In this document: piece after piece, positions 1-8,444 of the stretch
How the letters are laid out: the number at the start of each line of letters is the position of its first letter
Numbering within the stretch: the first letter of the stretch is position 1
Assembly (NCBI RefSeq): GCF_036880985.1
Contig: NZ_JBAJNO010000009.1
Span: forward strand, 1,116,001-1,180,000
Direction: 5' to 3'
DNA from: Limibacter armeniacum
GTDB lineage: Bacteria > Bacteroidota > Bacteroidia > Cytophagales > Flammeovirgaceae
Length of the DNA stretch: 64,000 bases
Notes under the pieces: model-generated
Told to the model about the DNA's origin: nothing
What the model saw: only the letters and a program-made list of their open reading frames with translations
Databases searched by the model: none
Position numbers and translations under genes: made by a program

Positions 1-88
1 CTATTCTTTATTTTATTTGGATAATTATTGAGTTTACAGTGTAATCATTCAACAACTCTACTTTTCAACCAACATCAATTCTGATTAA

Positions 89-2422
89 ATGAAACGAGTT
101 TTACTTTTCTCATTCGTACTCTTTACATGTTTATCATGTCAAAAGAATACGTCTCAAATATCGCCTTCTGCCACATCGAGCCAGACAGATTATACACAGT
201 ATGTAAATCCTTTTATTGGAACAAGTAAGATGGGACATACCTTTCCAGGGGCAACAGCGCCATTCGGGATGGTTCAGCTAAGTCCTCAAACCAACTTTGA
301 GGTAATGTTCAAGGAAGATGGCAGCTACAATTCCACAACCTACGAATACTGTGCGGGCTATCAGCATAAAGATTCGACCATTTTAGGATTTGCCCATACC
401 AGCTTCAGTGGTACAGGACATTCAGACTTAGGTGATTTTCTGGTAATGCCTACCACAGGTGACCTGATTCTTGATCCACTGGAAACTGAAACAGGTAAAA
501 AAGGATTCTACTCTACTTTCTCTCATGACAAAGAAGAAGCCTCACCAGGCTACTATAAAGTCAAACTGGACAGTTATGGCATTACTGCTGAGCTGACTTC
601 CACTGAACGTGTCGGATATCACAGATATACCTTCCCACAATCCGATAATGCCCACATCCTATTGGATCTTGTATACAATATATACCATCACGACAACAAG
701 AATGTATGGACATTTATCCGTGTAGAAAATGACTCAACCGTTACGGGTTACAGACAGACAAAAGGCTGGGCTCGTACCAGAAAAGTTTATTTTGCCATGC
801 ACTTCTCTAAACCATTCAAGAGTTATGGGCATAAGAAATATGATAAGGTAACTTACAACGGGTTCTACAGAAGGTTTAATGAAACGGAAAATTTCCCTGA
901 AATGGCAGGAAAAGACATCCGAGCATATTTCAATTTTGATACAGAGCAAAATGAGGAAATTGAAGTAAAGTTTGCGCTTTCTTCAGTAAGTACAGAAGGT
1001 GCCTTGAAAAACCTGAATGCTGAAATACCTCACTGGGACTTTGAGAAAACAAGGGAAGAAACAAAACAGCAATGGAATAAAGAGCTATCCAAAATAGAAG
1101 CTGAAACCATCACAGAAAAAGAGAAGACAACTTTTTATACAGCTTTGTATCATACTATGCTTAGCCCCACTATTTACGAAGATGTCGATGGACAGTATAT
1201 GGGACTGGATCAAAATGTCCACACTTCCGAAGGATTTACCAACTACACTACTTTTTCGCTATGGGATACTTACAGGGCATTACACCCACTGTTCAATGTG
1301 CTTCAACCAAAGCGTAACAATGATATGATCAAATCCATGTTGGCACACCATGACCAAAGTGTACACCATATGCTCCCTATTTGGAGTCATTATGCCAACG
1401 AAAACTGGTGTATGATCGGTTACCATGCTACTTCAGTAATTGCCGATGCCATCTCCAAAGATGTAGGAGATTTCGATAGACAAAAAGCCTTACAAGCTTC
1501 AGTCAATACGGCAAAGGTTCCATACTTTGATGGAGTAGGCGATTATATGGAATACCACTTTGTTCCTGATGATAAGAGCCATTCATCTGTATCCAAAACA
1601 TTGGAATATGCCTATAATGATTGGTGTATTGCCCAAATGGCTAAGAGTGTAGGTGACAATAAGACAAAAGAGGAATTTTTGGGTCGATCAGAATATTACA
1701 ATAATGTTTATGATCCAAAAATTGGGTATATGCGTCCAAAATTATCCAATGGACAATTCAAGGAAGGATTTGATCCGCTTGATACCTATGGACAGGGTTT
1801 TATAGAGGGAAATGCATGGAACTATGGACTGTACGTTCCTCATCAGCTCGACAAGATGGTTGCGATGATGGGTGGCAAAGCACAGCTTAGCCAACACTTG
1901 GACTCACTATTTTCAATGGAGCTTGCGGATAAGTACATTGAAAACCATGAGGACATTACCCGAGATGGCATAATTGGTATTTATGTACATGGCAATGAAC
2001 CAGGACACCACATCCCATACCTATATAACTGGACTGGTGACACTCACAAGACGCAAGCACGTGTAAGGATGATTATGGATACCATGTATGGTCCGACAGT
2101 TGATGGACTTTGTGGCAATGATGATGCGGGACAAATGAGTGCTTGGTATATTTTCAGCAGCTTGGGTTTCTACCCAGTTACGCCAGGATCAGGTGAATAT
2201 GCTGTAGGAAGTCCATCACTGAAGGCAGCTACAATACATTTGGAAAATGGAAAGGTGCTTAAAGTCAAAGCAACAAACCAAAGTAAGGACAATGTTTATG
2301 TAGATAAGGTTATAGTAAATGGTAAAACATTGGACGGATTCGTTTTGCCACATTCCGATATCAAACAAGGTGGTGAAATTGAATTTATCATGAGTAACTC
2401 ACCTAAAAAAAGAGGTGCCTAA
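89..2422 (+). CDS. GH92 family alpha-mannosidase-type lipoprotein
   Basis: This is a 777-residue glycoside hydrolase of family 92, calcium-dependent exo-acting enzymes that mostly remove alpha-mannose from glycans. The N-terminus is a lipoprotein signal with candidate lipidated Cys17, so the enzyme should be anchored in the outer envelope or periplasm. The N-domain opens with the family motif YVNPFIGT around residue 42 and PGATAPFGMVQLSP follows. In the catalytic domain HGNEPGHH (Glu637 the likely acid) and CGNDDAGQMSAWY (Asp678/679, likely base region) are intact, as is the C-terminal GFYPVTPGSGEY. Length is normal for the family. It stands alone, with no SusC/SusD pair nearby, and shares a bidirectional terminator with the convergent transporter gene downstream. 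Substrate linkage cannot be read from the sequence. Confidence 0.93.
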   Translation: MKRVLLFSFVLFTCLSCQKNTSQISPSATSSQTDYTQYVNPFIGTSKMGHTFPGATAPFGMVQLSPQTNFEVMFKEDGSYNSTTYEYCAGYQHKDSTILGFAHTSFSGTGHSDLGDFLVMPTTGDLILDPLETETGKKGFYSTFSHDKEEASPGYYKVKLDSYGITAELTSTERVGYHRYTFPQSDNAHILLDLVYNIYHHDNKNVWTFIRVENDSTVTGYRQTKGWARTRKVYFAMHFSKPFKSYGHKKYDKVTYNGFYRRFNETENFPEMAGKDIRAYFNFDTEQNEEIEVKFALSSVSTEGALKNLNAEIPHWDFEKTREETKQQWNKELSKIEAETITEKEKTTFYTALYHTMLSPTIYEDVDGQYMGLDQNVHTSEGFTNYTTFSLWDTYRALHPLFNVLQPKRNNDMIKSMLAHHDQSVHHMLPIWSHYANENWCMIGYHATSVIADAISKDVGDFDRQKALQASVNTAKVPYFDGVGDYMEYHFVPDDKSHSSVSKTLEYAYNDWCIAQMAKSVGDNKTKEEFLGRSEYYNNVYDPKIGYMRPKLSNGQFKEGFDPLDTYGQGFIEGNAWNYGLYVPHQLDKMVAMMGGKAQLSQHLDSLFSMELADKYIENHEDITRDGIIGIYVHGNEPGHHIPYLYNWTGDTHKTQARVRMIMDTMYGPTVDGLCGNDDAGQMSAWYIFSSLGFYPVTPGSGEYAVGSPSLKAATIHLENGKVLKVKATNQSKDNVYVDKVIVNGKTLDGFVLPHSDIKQGGEIEFIMSNSPKKRGA

Positions 2423-2446
2423 ATTCTCAGAAAAAAATATACAAGA

Positions 2447-2475
2447 AAGCCTGCTAACTACTAGCAGGCTTTTTT
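2447..2475 (+). terminator. Bidirectional intrinsic terminator between GH92 and yeiH-like gene
   Basis: A perfect 10-bp stem (AAGCCTGCTA with TAGCAGGCTT) with a 5-nt loop is followed by a run of T on the plus strand. It lies between two convergent genes, and the end of the minus-strand gene is 2 bp further on. Confidence 0.85.
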
Positions 2476-2476
2476 A

Positions 2477-3421
2477 TTATATCATTACACCGACCAAAGA
2501 CAAGGCTGATACAGTCACCCACAATACTACCCCCATCAATATTGGCTTCCAGCCCGTCTCTCCTACTACTTTAGGAGATAGCCCCAATCCAATCAGAAAG
2601 AGTGAAACGACTAACCCTTTTTTAGCGATCATTACAATCAGAGGCGAGACAATATGAATAGAAGGAAAGAAAGTACTGACCAACATGGCAATGACAAAGA
2701 AGAATATAAAATAGGGTATACTCACCTTACGATTACTTTCCTTATTCCCTTTTACTATAAATGTCGAAATAAAAGCAACTGGAATAATCCATAAAGCCCT
2801 AGCCAACTTGACAGTAGTGGCGACTTTCAACGCCTCTTCCCCATAGATACTAGCTGCACCTACTACAGCACTTGTATCATGAATAGCGATCGCAGACCAA
2901 GTGCCAAACTGTTGTTGAGAAAGAGAGAATAAGTGTCCTATATAAGGAAAAACAAACAGTGCTATGGCATTCAGAATAAATACTGTACCCAACGCAATTG
3001 ACATTTGCTCTTTCTTCGCATCTATACAAGGTCCTGTTGCGGCAATGGCACTACCTCCACATATAGCAGTACCAGCACTTATCAAGTACCCCACCTTGAA
3101 ATCTACCTTCAACCATTTGGCTAGCAATATTCCAGAAAGCAACGTCAATACGACTGAAACCAAAATCATCACAAAACCTGATTGCCCTGCCTTTAAGGCC
3201 ACAAAAAGGTTCTGACCAAACCCCAACCCCACAACTGAATACTGCAAAAGTTGCTTACTTAGTTTAGCTGAAAGCGATTCGAATGGATTACTGAAGAAAA
3301 AGGCAATCAACACACCCAAAAAAAGTGCAATAGGTGCAGAACCCCAAGGAGATAGGCAACAACAGATAGAAATCCCTATCATTAAGAATGAAACCGGACG
3401 GCTGGCAGTAATAGCTTTCAT
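2477..3421 (-). CDS. YeiH/UPF0324 family inner-membrane transporter (putative sulfate/sulfite-type exporter)
   Basis: This 314-residue polytopic membrane protein belongs to the Cons_hypoth698 (YeiH, UPF0324) family, annotated as putative sulfate exporters. About ten hydrophobic segments cover the whole length. The family signature CGGSAIAATGP starts at Cys121, and HDTSAVVGAASIYG lies in the middle. The LysR-type gene upstream on the same strand matches the yeiE-yeiH arrangement of enterobacteria, where the LysR protein controls the transporter. The promoter region between the two genes holds a Bacteroidota-type -7 box and two LysR-type palindromes. Family assignment is firm; the transported substrate is inferred. 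Confidence 0.88.
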   Translation of the reverse strand: MKAITASRPVSFLMIGISICCCLSPWGSAPIALFLGVLIAFFFSNPFESLSAKLSKQLLQYSVVGLGFGQNLFVALKAGQSGFVMILVSVVLTLLSGILLAKWLKVDFKVGYLISAGTAICGGSAIAATGPCIDAKKEQMSIALGTVFILNAIALFVFPYIGHLFSLSQQQFGTWSAIAIHDTSAVVGAASIYGEEALKVATTVKLARALWIIPVAFISTFIVKGNKESNRKVSIPYFIFFFVIAMLVSTFFPSIHIVSPLIVMIAKKGLVVSLFLIGLGLSPKVVGETGWKPILMGVVLWVTVSALSLVGVMI

Positions 3422-3458
3422 AAGATAGTTTGTCAGTTATTTGCATTAGCACTTATGA

Positions 3459-3490
3459 CAAAACTAAGTCTATGAACTTCTATTACCAAT
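3459..3490 (-). promoter_or_regulatory. Predicted promoter of the yeiH-like gene
   Basis: On the minus strand, TAGTTTTG (3459-3466) fits the Bacteroidota -7 consensus TAnnTTTG. ATTG (3487-3490) lies 20 bp upstream, at the position of the -33 TTTG element. Transcription should start about 30 bp before the ATG at 3421. The -33 element lies inside the operator-like palindrome at 3483-3497. Confidence 0.5.
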
Positions 3491-3497
3491 AGTAATT
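3483..3497. promoter_or_regulatory. LysR-type operator candidate 1 (ATTAC-N5-GTAAT)
   Basis: A perfect 5-bp inverted repeat, ATTAC CAATA GTAAT, satisfies the T-N11-A rule of LysR-family sites. It overlaps the -33 region of the predicted yeiH-like promoter and lies just downstream of the lysR gene. Binding by the neighbouring LysR protein is inferred. Confidence 0.45.
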
Positions 3498-3506
3498 ATT
3501 CATAGT

Positions 3507-3525
3507 TTATAACTAAAAGTTATAA
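3507..3525. promoter_or_regulatory. LysR-type operator candidate 2 (TTATAACT-AAA-AGTTATAA)
   Basis: A perfect 8-bp inverted repeat with a 3-bp spacer also contains a T-N11-A core. Its centre is about 26 bp from the first palindrome, upstream of the promoter, where a LysR recognition site would be expected. It ends 8 bp before the lysR stop codon, so it could also fold as a weak hairpin in the lysR mRNA. Confidence 0.5.
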
Positions 3526-3533
3526 TGCGACGA

Positions 3534-4436
3534 TCAACCAAATTGATGATAATACTGTAAATACTTGAGTAACTGAGCAGCCATACCATGAGGAGCGGGT
3601 CCTTGTGGATAAATGACATAAAACATCCGGTTGATATCCAATCCTTCTACATCCAATATTTTTAAGCTTCCAGCCTTAATGTCCATCATAACAGAAGGAA
3701 CAGAAAAGAACCCAATGCTATCAGTCGTCTTGACAAAAGTTTTGATAGCTTCTGTACTGTCAAGTTGCATGACAATATTCATATCAACAACCCTTAACCC
3801 TAATTGCTTTTCGAGCTCCTGCTCCAAAATATCCAAAGTTCCAGATCCCTTCTCCCTTAAGATTACAGGCATTGTTTTTAACTGATCAACATTCAGGGTA
3901 TCTAGTTGTGCATATTTCCCTTCGGCATTTACCAACACAGCTATCTCATCTCTTATGATAGGTTCATAATGTAGGTTCCTGTTGTTAGGAAGACCTTCTA
4001 CAATTCCGAAATCTATCTCTCCCCTTATCAGCTTTTCCTGCACCTGCTGGGTGTTGCCACTTTCCACTTTCACTTTTACATCAGGATGCTTTTTGTAAAA
4101 ATGCGCCAATGCAAAAGGCAGGATATATTGGGCTATCGTGGTACTGGCCCCTACTCGCAATGAACCTGAAAAACGTTGTCGAATATCACTCAATTCCAAC
4201 TCCAAAGACTGCTGAAGTGCAACTCCTTTATGATAATACGCCAACACCAACTTTCCAGCTTCTGTCAATGCTATAAATTGTCCTTTTCTGTCTACCAGTC
4301 TTACTTCTAATTCTTTTTCAAGCTCTTTTACCTGTTTAGTTACAGCAGGCTGTGAAATTTCCAGCTGCATGGCTGCCTTCGTAAAACTCCCATGTTCTGC
4401 CACAGCTGCAAAAACGACTATTCTGTGATGAAGCAT
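3534..4436 (-). CDS. LysR family transcriptional regulator (YeiE-like)
   Basis: This is a 300-residue LysR-type regulator of normal length. Residues 1-60 form the winged helix-turn-helix, with the typical GSFTKAAMQLEISQPAVTKQV followed by LEKELEVRLVDRKG. The remainder is the periplasmic-binding-protein-like effector domain (LRVGASTTIAQYILP near residue 95). It lies upstream of the YeiH-like transporter on the same strand with 112 bp between them, and that gap holds two T-N11-A palindromes. It most likely controls the transporter in response to a small anion. YeiE/CysB-like placement rests on context; the DNA-binding family itself is certain. Confidence 0.9.
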   Translation of the reverse strand: MLHHRIVVFAAVAEHGSFTKAAMQLEISQPAVTKQVKELEKELEVRLVDRKGQFIALTEAGKLVLAYYHKGVALQQSLELELSDIRQRFSGSLRVGASTTIAQYILPFALAHFYKKHPDVKVKVESGNTQQVQEKLIRGEIDFGIVEGLPNNRNLHYEPIIRDEIAVLVNAEGKYAQLDTLNVDQLKTMPVILREKGSGTLDILEQELEKQLGLRVVDMNIVMQLDSTEAIKTFVKTTDSIGFFSVPSVMMDIKAGSLKILDVEGLDINRMFYVIYPQGPAPHGMAAQLLKYLQYYHQFG

Positions 4437-4463
4437 TTGGTTGTCAATTATAAAAAATAGTTA

Positions 4464-4814
4464 TCACCCAACTCTTAATCCATTTGGTACAGGTCGCTCC
4501 GGTTGCAACAATGTTACCTCTCCAGCTTCTCCAACAGCCCCCAATACAAGACATTCACTCATAATATTGGCAATCTGCTTAGGCGGAAAATTGACAACTG
4601 CAATCACCTGCTTACCTATCAGTTTTTCTGGTTGATAAAGCTTGGTGATTTGCGCTGAAGTTTTACGGATTCCCAATTCTTCTCCAAAATCTACCTGTAA
4701 CTTCAGTGCTGGATTTCTGGCTTTTTCAAAAACCTCAGCTTCCATTACAGTTCCTACCCTCATTTCTACTCTAGCAAATTCACTCCAACTTAAATGCTCT
4801 TCCATGACCTTCAT
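4464..4814 (-). CDS. CsaA-like tRNA-binding domain protein
   Basis: This is a short free-standing tRNA_bind (EMAP-II/CsaA type OB-fold) protein of about 116 residues. Recognisable pieces are VEMRVGTVMEAEVFEKARNPALKL near the N-terminus, IRKTSAQIT, and the conserved VIAVVNFPPKQIANIMSECLVLG. The frame stays open upstream to 4937, but that extension would run back through the aldo/keto reductase terminator hairpin and into that gene. I therefore place the start at the ATG at 4814 (the alternative Met is at 4805). In Bacillus CsaA has been called a secretion chaperone, but in most bacteria the role is unknown beyond RNA binding. Confidence 0.88.
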   Translation of the reverse strand: MKVMEEHLSWSEFARVEMRVGTVMEAEVFEKARNPALKLQVDFGEELGIRKTSAQITKLYQPEKLIGKQVIAVVNFPPKQIANIMSECLVLGAVGEAGEVTLLQPERPVPNGLRVG

Positions 4815-4821
4815 TTTTAAG

Positions 4822-4855
4822 TAAAAAAATATCCCGCTGGCCTCACCAACGGGAT
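4822..4855 (-). terminator. Intrinsic terminator of the aldo/keto reductase gene
   Basis: On the minus strand ATCCCGTTGG pairs with CCAGCGGGAT (one G-U pair) around a 5-nt loop, followed by a T-rich tail. It separates the reductase transcript from the tRNA-binding protein gene, whose start is only a few bases further on. Confidence 0.8.
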
Positions 4856-4885
4856 GATTTCTTGTATCAATATAAAAAGAGATGA

Positions 4886-5839
4886 TTATACATCCCAAAG
4901 ATTTTCCATAGAATAAGAGGAACCTTCCATCGCCCAAAATGAGCCATCAATAAAACGATAACCTTTATCCAAGGACGCTATCTGCTTCATGTCCTCTGCA
5001 TCCAACTTTACATTGGCAGCCTCAAGATTCTGCTTCAGACGTTCTGGATTAACCGATTTTGGTATCACTGCTGTTCCTCTCTGTGCTGCCCAAGCAATCA
5101 TTACTTGCGCTGCCGAACATTGGTGCTTATCTGCAATATTCAGCACCGTTTCATCTTTAAACAGGTTCGGTTCATTCTCTTTTTTCGCTTGTGCAGCTCT
5201 ATCTTTAGACCCCAATGGAGAATAGGCTGTCATATGGATCTGGTTGCTTTTACAATAGTCAAAAAGCTCTAGCTGCTGCAAATAAGGGTGCGCTTCTACC
5301 TGATTCATCTCAGGCTTGACAGTAGCCTTACTCATAAGGTCTTCCAGCTTCTTCACACTAAAGTTGGACACGCCAATATGCCTTACCAACCCTGCTTCTA
5401 CACATGCTTCCATCGCCTGCCAAGTCTCTATAATTGGCACCTGTTCCAGACTCAGGAAATCATCTGACTGACTTGGGAACTCAACTCCTTTCCGAAGTAC
5501 AACAGGCCAGTGAATCAGGTAAAGGTTCAAATATTCCAGTTGTAGGTCATGCAAAGTCTTTTTCAAGGCAGGCATTACATCTTCTGGCTGATGTGCATTA
5601 TTCCAGAGTTTGGAGGTAATCCAAAGCTCTTCCCTTTTGATGTTTCCTTCAGACAGCACCTTCAGAAATGCTTGCCCAATTTCAGTCTCATTCCCATAAA
5701 TTGCTGCGCAATCGATATGCCTGTAACCGATTTTGAGTGCCTCCACTATTGCGTTGTAGACTTCTCCAGGTGAAGATTTCCACGTTCCCAATCCGATGGA
5801 AGGCATTTTGTCACCATTACTGAATTCTAGTTTTTCCAT
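4886..5839 (-). CDS. Aldo/keto reductase (AKR1-like)
   Basis: This is a 317-residue NADP(H)-dependent aldo/keto reductase with a TIM-barrel fold and normal length. The catalytic tetrad is complete: Asp43 and Tyr48 in HIDCAAIYGNE, Lys77 in TSKLWN and His110 in LYLIHWP. The cofactor segment IPKSVNPERLKQNLEA is present near the C-terminus. It resembles the AKR1/AKR2 group (aldose reductase, alcohol dehydrogenase NADP+). It is monocistronic, with its own terminator and about 360 bp of upstream DNA. The physiological carbonyl substrate cannot be inferred. Confidence 0.93.
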   Translation of the reverse strand: MEKLEFSNGDKMPSIGLGTWKSSPGEVYNAIVEALKIGYRHIDCAAIYGNETEIGQAFLKVLSEGNIKREELWITSKLWNNAHQPEDVMPALKKTLHDLQLEYLNLYLIHWPVVLRKGVEFPSQSDDFLSLEQVPIIETWQAMEACVEAGLVRHIGVSNFSVKKLEDLMSKATVKPEMNQVEAHPYLQQLELFDYCKSNQIHMTAYSPLGSKDRAAQAKKENEPNLFKDETVLNIADKHQCSAAQVMIAWAAQRGTAVIPKSVNPERLKQNLEAANVKLDAEDMKQIASLDKGYRFIDGSFWAMEGSSYSMENLWDV

Positions 5840-6203
5840 TTATATAGTTTAAATGTGATCGCTATGTTGAATTTCACACCAATTGATTTGACTAAAAAAA
5901 GTAATAACGCTCCATTTAAAGTTCCCTCACTGCCATAAGCTTCATTTAAATAAATTGTTATTAGACGATATTCAATCAATGTACACAAATTAGATAAAAA
6001 TTGACACTGTTAGCGCCAATCCTATCACATGCCTTTTGTACTTACATATGGGTTTCTCTTCTCATATCAACCTCCGAAGTTTGACAATCATCTTTCATGT
6101 CACTAATGCTTCAACCTACAATTCATCTAAAGACAAATACTGAAACAGCACATTGACAGCTGTTAATGAGAAGAGAAATGATGAAGTAGTTAGTCAATTG
6201 CCA
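5840..6203. other. Intergenic region without a recognisable gene
   Basis: This 364-bp AT-rich gap lies between the aldo/keto reductase start and the end of the M20 gene. It presumably contains the reductase promoter, but I find no TAnnTTTG box. No tRNA-like fold, strong hairpin or credible coding frame is visible; the short plus-strand frame from 6153 runs into the M20 gene antisense. Confidence 0.5.
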
Positions 6204-7382
6204 TCAATTCTTGTTCAGAAAGTCCAAAGCCGTTTGTACAAACAAGGCTGTTCCCAATGGCATTGCATCTTCATTCAAAATCATCTTAGGGTGATGAAGC
6301 GAATAAATTTCTCCTTCACGTTCTATTTTGGTTCCAAGTAATGCAAAACAAGACGGTACTTGCCTAGCCATATAAGCAAAATCTTCACCTGCAAAAACAG
6401 GAGGAATCGCAATCACGCCTTGCTCTCCAAATACCTTTTGGGCTGACTGCCTAGTTTTAGCTGTCATCTCCACATGATTAAATGTTACAGGCACGCCATG
6501 TTTTATTGTAAAAATAGCTTCTGTATCGTGCATAGCTGCTGTCTGTTGGATAATTGCCTTTACCCTAGTGACTATCTTTTGATGGATTTCATCATCCAAT
6601 GCCCTAATGGTTCCGGTCATCACTACTTCATCGGCAATGATATTGGGAGCAGAACCTCCATGAAATGTGGTCACACTTACCACACCACTTTCAGCAGGGT
6701 TTATATTTCTGGACACAACCGTTTGTAAGTTGTTGACAATCTGACTTGCTACTACAATGGCATCGATACCCAATTCTGGCGACGCTCCAGCGTGTGCCGA
6801 TTTCCCTTTTACCCTGATTTCAAAAAAGTCAGCTGCAGCCAGTACAGGACCTTCTTTGATGCTTACGGCTCCCAAAGGCATTTGTGGAATCTGATGAATT
6901 GCCATCGCCGCATCTACGCCTTCAAGTACATTTTCCATCACCATTCGCTTTCCTCCTGACCACCCATCAGGGTCATCATAATTATGCTCTTCCGATGGTT
7001 GAAACAGAAACCTCACCTCACCTTGGAATGCTTCTTCTTTCAGGATTTTTGCGGCCCCCAACAACATTGCTGTATGACTGTCATGTCCACATGCATGCAT
7101 TACCCCCTCTCTTTTTGAACTGTACTCCAAACCTGTTTCCTCTTCTATAGGAAGTGCATCAATATCGGCTCTTAAAGCGATACAAGGCCCATTTCCATTT
7201 TTTAGAGAGGCAACAATGCCTGTTTTGGCTTTCTCTTCAATTTGAGTAAACCCCATTGCTTCCAACTCTGATTTGATCAGTTTTTGGGTTTCAAACTCCT
7301 GATAACCTAATTCTGGATGCTGATGGATTCGTCTACGTATATCTGTGATATATTCCTTGATGGCAAATGCTTTATCTCTCAT
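6204..7382 (-). CDS. M20 family amidohydrolase (hippurate hydrolase / N-acyl-amino-acid deacetylase type)
   Basis: This is a 392-residue zinc-dependent amidohydrolase of the M20D group (hippuricase, IAA-amino-acid hydrolase, N-acetyl-diaminopimelate deacetylase). Metal-ligand motifs are complete: MHACGHDSHTAMLLG with Cys98 and His100, PSEE at 129-132, and the C-terminal FAGEDFAYMA. LRADIDALPIEEETG precedes the metal site. No signal peptide is visible, so it should be cytoplasmic. It is alone on its strand; the membrane-protein gene upstream has its own terminator. The exact N-acyl substrate is not determined. Confidence 0.92.
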   Translation of the reverse strand: MRDKAFAIKEYITDIRRRIHQHPELGYQEFETQKLIKSELEAMGFTQIEEKAKTGIVASLKNGNGPCIALRADIDALPIEEETGLEYSSKREGVMHACGHDSHTAMLLGAAKILKEEAFQGEVRFLFQPSEEHNYDDPDGWSGGKRMVMENVLEGVDAAMAIHQIPQMPLGAVSIKEGPVLAAADFFEIRVKGKSAHAGASPELGIDAIVVASQIVNNLQTVVSRNINPAESGVVSVTTFHGGSAPNIIADEVVMTGTIRALDDEIHQKIVTRVKAIIQQTAAMHDTEAIFTIKHGVPVTFNHVEMTAKTRQSAQKVFGEQGVIAIPPVFAGEDFAYMARQVPSCFALLGTKIEREGEIYSLHHPKMILNEDAMPLGTALFVQTALDFLNKN

Positions 7383-7450
7383 AGGATCGGGTTCTGTTAT
7401 CTGTATTTTCCTGAATAAAAAAGTTATTGACTAACCTATAAAAAGGTTCT

Positions 7451-7490
7451 GATAAAATAAAACAGCTTCGCCTTTTAATAGACGAAGCTG
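7451..7490 (-). terminator. Intrinsic terminator after the 154-residue membrane protein gene
   Basis: On the minus strand CAGCTTCG pairs with CGAAGCTG around a 12-nt loop, followed by TTTTATTTTAT. It lies 35 bp past the stop codon of the membrane protein gene and ahead of the M20 gene. Confidence 0.82.
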
Positions 7491-7524
7491 CCATTGAAAA
7501 TTTATGATATATCTATTCGACCAA

Positions 7525-7989
7525 TTACAAAATCATATCTAAGATACCTAATTCTTCTCCTGCCAAAAATATTACGGTATTCAGGATTATACTCCAAGTA
7601 AAAGCACTTGCCAACATATACCAGAATATCTTGCTTTTCTTTTCACCAAAAGCAATAGCTACCAATGCTCCTCCAACTGGAGTCAACAGCACTGGCGTAA
7701 GAAATGCGACTCCCAACAACCCATGTTTTCTCCAAACAGTCACTATTTTTCTGTTACGTGGAGTAAACAACCTTCTACGTTTTTTCTTGTACATCCAAGC
7801 ATAAAGCTTATTCCGGAACCGTGGTCCCAGAATTATCAGTAATAAGACGGTCATCATCATTCCAACTACTGTCAGGATGATTCCTTCCACCAAACTGAAA
7901 CCTAATGTTAAACTGGTTATTGGACCGAAAATAAACTTGAACATACTCAATGAGATAACAAGCAGATACTTCGAAATCATTTGCATCAT
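7525..7989 (-). CDS. Small integral membrane protein, possibly small multidrug-export-like family
   Basis: This 154-residue protein has about four hydrophobic segments: residues 1-30, 33-55, roughly 90-115 and 120-145. A very basic cytoplasmic stretch (YKKKRRR near residue 70) is followed by KHGLLGVAFLTPVLLTPVGGALVAIAFG. That glycine/proline-rich segment resembles the core of the PF06695 small multidrug export family. The resemblance is partial and I would not assign a substrate. It forms a single-gene transcript ending at a clear terminator. Confidence 0.7.
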   Translation of the reverse strand: MMQMISKYLLVISLSMFKFIFGPITSLTLGFSLVEGIILTVVGMMMTVLLLIILGPRFRNKLYAWMYKKKRRRLFTPRNRKIVTVWRKHGLLGVAFLTPVLLTPVGGALVAIAFGEKKSKIFWYMLASAFTWSIILNTVIFLAGEELGILDMIL

Positions 7990-8444
7990 ATTCTGGTTGA
8001 CTGTTAGTAGCTAGGCTCTAGTTAAAGCCATACAATCACAACAAACTGATTGTGGATAAAAATTCATATCAAGCACTGACCAACGTGCTAAAGTTTGGTA
8101 AATTTACTTAGAGAGTTTAAAAAACTTACGGTTGATACTGGTACTTGCGAACAAAGAACTGAAAAGGTGTCGAATTATCAAAGGTCAATAAGAAACGTAA
8201 ACACCTTAAAAAATAGGATTCCTACACCTCTTGGTACCATTCCAATATATCACTATAAAGATTCGCTCCTCCACCTTAAAAACCCCTTGGTTACCTATAG
8301 CATTTTACTCGCCCAATTATATCAACATTCTAATAAACAATTTAAACCTTAAAGAGTTATTTATAGTTGTTAAAATGTACATGCAGCCCCTCTTATACGA
8401 GCATATACATGACATAAAAAGCAGAACTAAGGTATTTTTGAGAT
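7990..8444. other. Divergent intergenic region, nothing coding seen
   Basis: This 455-bp gap separates the divergently transcribed membrane protein and FUSC genes and should hold both promoters. TAAAGTTTG near 8090 is close to, but one base off, the Bacteroidota -7 box. Two overlapping plus-strand frames (8095-8352, 8231-8455) have no recognisable protein features. No strong hairpin is present. Confidence 0.5.
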
